The notes under the pieces: generated by a model
What the model was told of the DNA's origin: nothing
The model's input: only the letters and a program-made list of their open reading frames with translations
Database searches by the model: none
Made by a program: the position numbers and the translations under genes
In this document: in pieces, positions 61,440 through 64,000 of the stretch
Layout of the letters: each line of letters opens with the position of its first letter
How positions within the stretch are numbered: position 1 is the stretch's first letter
From: CALVGQ01 sp031551965
GTDB lineage: Bacteria; Bacillota_I; Bacilli_A; Erysipelotrichales; Erysipelotrichaceae
Direction of reading: 5' to 3'
Length of the DNA stretch: 64,000 nt
Assembly: GCA_031551965.1 (NCBI GenBank)
Contig: JAVBMW010000035.1
Coordinates: forward strand, 26,281-90,280

Positions 61440-61605
61440 TCTAGGAATCCTCCTGCTCTTTATTATAGCATAATTAGTATTAATTAATTATTAAGAATTA
61501 ACCAATATTTGATTGAATATTAGATATAAAAAATCAAAAAAATGATATTTCAAGTCTTTTATGATTAATTCTTTATGTTAAAATGATTTGGTAAAGGAGT
61601 TCTTT

Positions 61606-63747
61606 ATGGAAAACAAACATATAAATAAAATTGCCCAAGGTTTGAAAGTAGAAGTAAGTCAGGTCATTAATACATTAAAGTTGTTAGAAGAAGGAAATAC
61701 TGTTCCGTTTATAGCCCGTTATCGAAAAGAAATGACGAAAGGATTAGATGAAGAACAGATTCTTGTAATTCAAAAAGAATATGAATATGAAGTTAATTTA
61801 GCAAAAAGAAAAGAAGATGTTTTACGACTTATTGAAACACAAGGTAAACTTACTGAAGAAATCGCGAAGAGTGTAGAAGGATGTACAAAACTTTCTCAAG
61901 TTGAAGATATTTATCGTCCATATCAACAGAAAAAAAAGACCAGAGCGACAGATGCAGTTGCGAAGGGACTTCAACCATTTGCGGATTGGATTTTAAGATG
62001 TCCTGTAGCTGGAAGTGCGCAAGAAGAAGCATTAAAATACCTAAATGACGAAGTTAAAACAATAGAAGAAGCCATTCAAGGAGCTTGTGATATTGTTGCT
62101 GAAACAGTATCGGATCAAGCAAAACTTCGCTGGAAAATCAAAGAATCAATAGAGAAATATGGTTTTATCGTTACGAAAGAAAAAAAGAAGCATGAAGATG
62201 AGAAAAAGGTATATAAAATGTACTACGATCATCAAGAAAAGTTGGCATTTCTTGCGAGTCATCGTGTAATGGCAATTGATCGTGCAGAAAAAGAAAAAGT
62301 AATTACTGTGACACTAAAATATGATGAAGAATATTTGATCAAGTATGCATTACGAGGAATTACTAAAGATCGTCCGACAGCCTCTCTTGATGTCCTTGAA
62401 ATTGCAGTTAGAGATGGTTTAAAACGTTTAGCATTTCCAAGTGTAGAACGAGAAGTGCGTAATGAACATTCAGAACGTGCACAGAAACAATCAATTGAAG
62501 TATTCACTATGAATATTGAGCGTCTATTATTACAAGCACCAATTGCAGGGAAAATGATACTAGGACTTGATCCAGCTTTTAGGACAGGATGCAAATTAGC
62601 TGTCATCGATAAAACAGGAAAAATGTTGAAAATTGATGTTATGTATCCTCATGCTCCTGTGAATAAAAAGGAAGAGGCAAAGAAGATATTCCTTAACCTT
62701 CTAAAAGAATATCCAATTGAAATCATTTCAATTGGTAATGGTACTGCAAGTCGCGAATCTGAAAGCTTTGTTGCAGAGGTAATCAAAGAGAATAACTTGG
62801 ATGTACAATACACAATTGTTTCTGAAGCAGGAGCATCCGTTTATTCAGCAAGTGAATTAGCTCGTGCTGAGTTCCCTGATCTACATGTTGAACAGCGTTC
62901 CGCAGTTTCTATCGCTAGACGTCTGATGGATCCACTTTCAGAATTGATCAAAATTGATCCTAAGAGTATTGGTGTTGGACAATATCAACATGATTTACCT
63001 GCAAAACAATTAACAGAACGATTGGATTTTGCAATATTAAAATCAGTTAACCGAGTTGGTGTAGATTTAAATACTGCAAGTGTTGAACTATTAAGTCATA
63101 TTTCAGGTTTAAATAAATCAATTGCGAATAATATTGTTGAATATCGTAATAAAAATGGTCAATTTACTAGTCGTAGTCAAATAAAAGAAGTACCAAAGCT
63201 TGGTGATAAAGCATTTACTCAGGCAGCAGGATTCTTAAGAATACGCGGTGGGAAAGAAGCTTTAGATCAAACAAACATACATCCTGAAAGTTATATGATC
63301 GCAAAAAAAATCATGAAGAAGTTTGATATTTCAAACATGGGTACAGAAGATGTCCAAGCTAAACTTGCAAAGGTTGATTTGAAACAATTAGAAAAAGAGT
63401 TTGATATCGATGAATATACATTGCAGGATATTTTAGAATCATTAGCTAGACCTTTACGAGATTATCGTGATCAATATGATGGTCCACTTTTAAGAAATGA
63501 TATTTTAACTCTAGAAGATTTAAAAATCGGTGAACATCTTGAAGGTGTTGTAAGGAATGTCGTTGATTTTGGAGCATTTGTCGATATTGGACTACATGAG
63601 GATGGATTGATCCATGTATCAAAACTTACAAAAGAAAAAATATCTCACCCATCAGAAGTTATTGCGATTGGAGATATTGTTCAAGTTGTCGTATCTAATA
63701 TTGATCAGGAAAGAAACAAAGTACAATTAAGTATTATTGAAGAATGA
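61606..63747 (+). CDS. tex: Transcription accessory protein Tex
   Basis: A 713-residue nucleic-acid-binding protein. The N-terminal helical part begins INKIAQGLKVEVSQVINTLK and contains VPFIARYRKEMTKGLDE. The YqgF-like domain (about 320-450) reads ILGLDPAFRTGCKLAVID. Helix-hairpin-helix motifs (about 485-560) include LNTASVELLSHISGL. A C-terminal S1 domain (about 640-713) reads GVVRNVVDFGAFVDIGLHED. The frame opens at 61588 but AAAGGAGT at 61592-61599 sets the ATG at 61606. Confidence 0.95.
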   Translation: MENKHINKIAQGLKVEVSQVINTLKLLEEGNTVPFIARYRKEMTKGLDEEQILVIQKEYEYEVNLAKRKEDVLRLIETQGKLTEEIAKSVEGCTKLSQVEDIYRPYQQKKKTRATDAVAKGLQPFADWILRCPVAGSAQEEALKYLNDEVKTIEEAIQGACDIVAETVSDQAKLRWKIKESIEKYGFIVTKEKKKHEDEKKVYKMYYDHQEKLAFLASHRVMAIDRAEKEKVITVTLKYDEEYLIKYALRGITKDRPTASLDVLEIAVRDGLKRLAFPSVEREVRNEHSERAQKQSIEVFTMNIERLLLQAPIAGKMILGLDPAFRTGCKLAVIDKTGKMLKIDVMYPHAPVNKKEEAKKIFLNLLKEYPIEIISIGNGTASRESESFVAEVIKENNLDVQYTIVSEAGASVYSASELARAEFPDLHVEQRSAVSIARRLMDPLSELIKIDPKSIGVGQYQHDLPAKQLTERLDFAILKSVNRVGVDLNTASVELLSHISGLNKSIANNIVEYRNKNGQFTSRSQIKEVPKLGDKAFTQAAGFLRIRGGKEALDQTNIHPESYMIAKKIMKKFDISNMGTEDVQAKLAKVDLKQLEKEFDIDEYTLQDILESLARPLRDYRDQYDGPLLRNDILTLEDLKIGEHLEGVVRNVVDFGAFVDIGLHEDGLIHVSKLTKEKISHPSEVIAIGDIVQVVVSNIDQERNKVQLSIIEE

Positions 63748-63770
63748 TGGAGAAATCTATCATTTTTTTT
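63743..63770 (+). terminator. Terminator after tex
   Basis: AATGATGGA pairs with TCTATCATT (one wobble) and runs into eight Ts, overlapping the tex stop codon. Confidence 0.82.
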
Positions 63771-63853
63771 GAGAAGAGGTAAAATTATGAACTTTATTTT
63801 AGGTGAAGGCCCATTTTCTTAGAATAATAATAGTATAGGGAGAAATTTTGCGT

Positions 63854-64000
63854 ATGACCAAAGATAAAATGATGTTAACTTATGATTTGCCTTTTAAAAA
63901 ATTTATGAAAAGCTATACAAGTGAAAATGAGATGGTACTCAAATATTTTTTAGAAGATATTTTGAAAAAGAAAATCCACAGTATTCGATTGCTTCCAAAT
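63854..64000 (+). CDS. PD-(D/E)XK nuclease/transposase-family protein, N-terminal part (cut by window edge)
   Basis: The first 49 residues are visible: MTKDKMMLTYDLPFKKFMKS, then ENEMVLKYFLEDILKKKIHS. The DLPFKKFM-x(6)-N-x(3)-LKYFLEDIL pattern is that of the Rpn/PD-(D/E)XK nuclease family transposases, where D-x-x-F-K-x-x-F opens the fold. These genes are often scattered repeats in Firmicutes genomes. The start is uncertain: GGGAG at 63838-63842 would also suit a TTG at 63848. The call rests on a short N-terminal stretch. Confidence 0.5.
   Translation, partial: MTKDKMMLTYDLPFKKFMKSYTSENEMVLKYFLEDILKKKIHSIRLLPN

Noticed and set aside
62259..62606. A 115-codon minus-strand frame
   Set aside because: It is a shadow of tex, with no independent signals.
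63787..63822. An 11-residue frame (MNFILGEGPFS) with a fair ribosome site after tex
   Set aside because: Too short to support, no conserved feature, and the stop falls before the next real gene; it may be a remnant.
1..64000. CRISPR arrays, rRNA genes, complete insertion sequences, replication origins
   Set aside because: I saw no regularly spaced repeat series, no rRNA sequence, no complete transposase and no DnaA-box cluster. Only the start of a nuclease/transposase-family gene appears at the right edge.

Overview
The window is low-GC bacterial DNA with Firmicutes gene order and signals: topA-trmFO-xerC, rpsB-tsf, pyrH-frr-uppS-cdsA-dxr-rseP, strong GGAGG-type ribosome sites, CcpA-like cre sites and a tandem pair of Spo0A-type boxes. 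The mixture of mannose-family phosphotransferase systems, a tail-phage remnant and compact housekeeping operons fits a gut Firmicute, perhaps of the Erysipelotrichia. That placement is inference from gene content, not a computed assignment.

Layout. 1-3640 is the right end of a tailed prophage: amidase end, baseplate protein, small phage proteins, an M23+GH25 endolysin and a holin. It stops just short of the 3' end of a tRNA-His gene on the minus strand. 3937-10572 is housekeeping: degV, a metallopeptidase, dprA, topA, trmFO and xerC. 10573-12869 holds a small membrane protein gene, a structured leader and rpsB-tsf. 12938-16415 is a MerR-controlled redox pair (aldo/keto reductase and flavodoxin), a 28-residue membrane peptide and an MFS transporter. 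16499-16801 is the deletion scar of an ABC transporter operon.

16842-26403 is a complete UMP biosynthesis operon (pyrB, pyrC, carA, carB, pyrK, pyrD, pyrF, pyrE) behind a transcription attenuator with a visible antiterminator. The carA product lacks the glutaminase nucleophile and histidine. A stand-alone AAA ATPase gene preceded by an 18-bp perfect inverted repeat (26448-27851) separates it from pyrH. About 15 kb therefore lie between tsf and pyrH, which are usually neighbours; the pyr operon ends upstream of the gene for the next enzyme, UMP kinase. 27956-34002 continues with frr, uppS, cdsA, dxr, rseP and galE.

34830-52260 is the most unusual part: two complete mannose-family PTS sets. 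Each comes with a 646-residue PTS-type regulator, a YdjC/ChbG-type deacetylase and an MBL-fold hydrolase. One neutral-ceramidase-like hydrolase, a TPR-like membrane protein, a YcxB-like protein and an MFS transporter lie among them. Both PTS operons have a cre-like site at the promoter. The likely job is uptake, phosphorylation and deacylation of N-acylated sugars; the substrate is unknown.

52399-64000 carries a MATE efflux gene, a structured intergenic element, a Nif3-like gene, an envelope cluster (anchored protein, GH73 glucosaminidase, PASTA protein without kinase), tex, and the start of a PD-(D/E)XK nuclease/transposase-family gene cut by the window edge.
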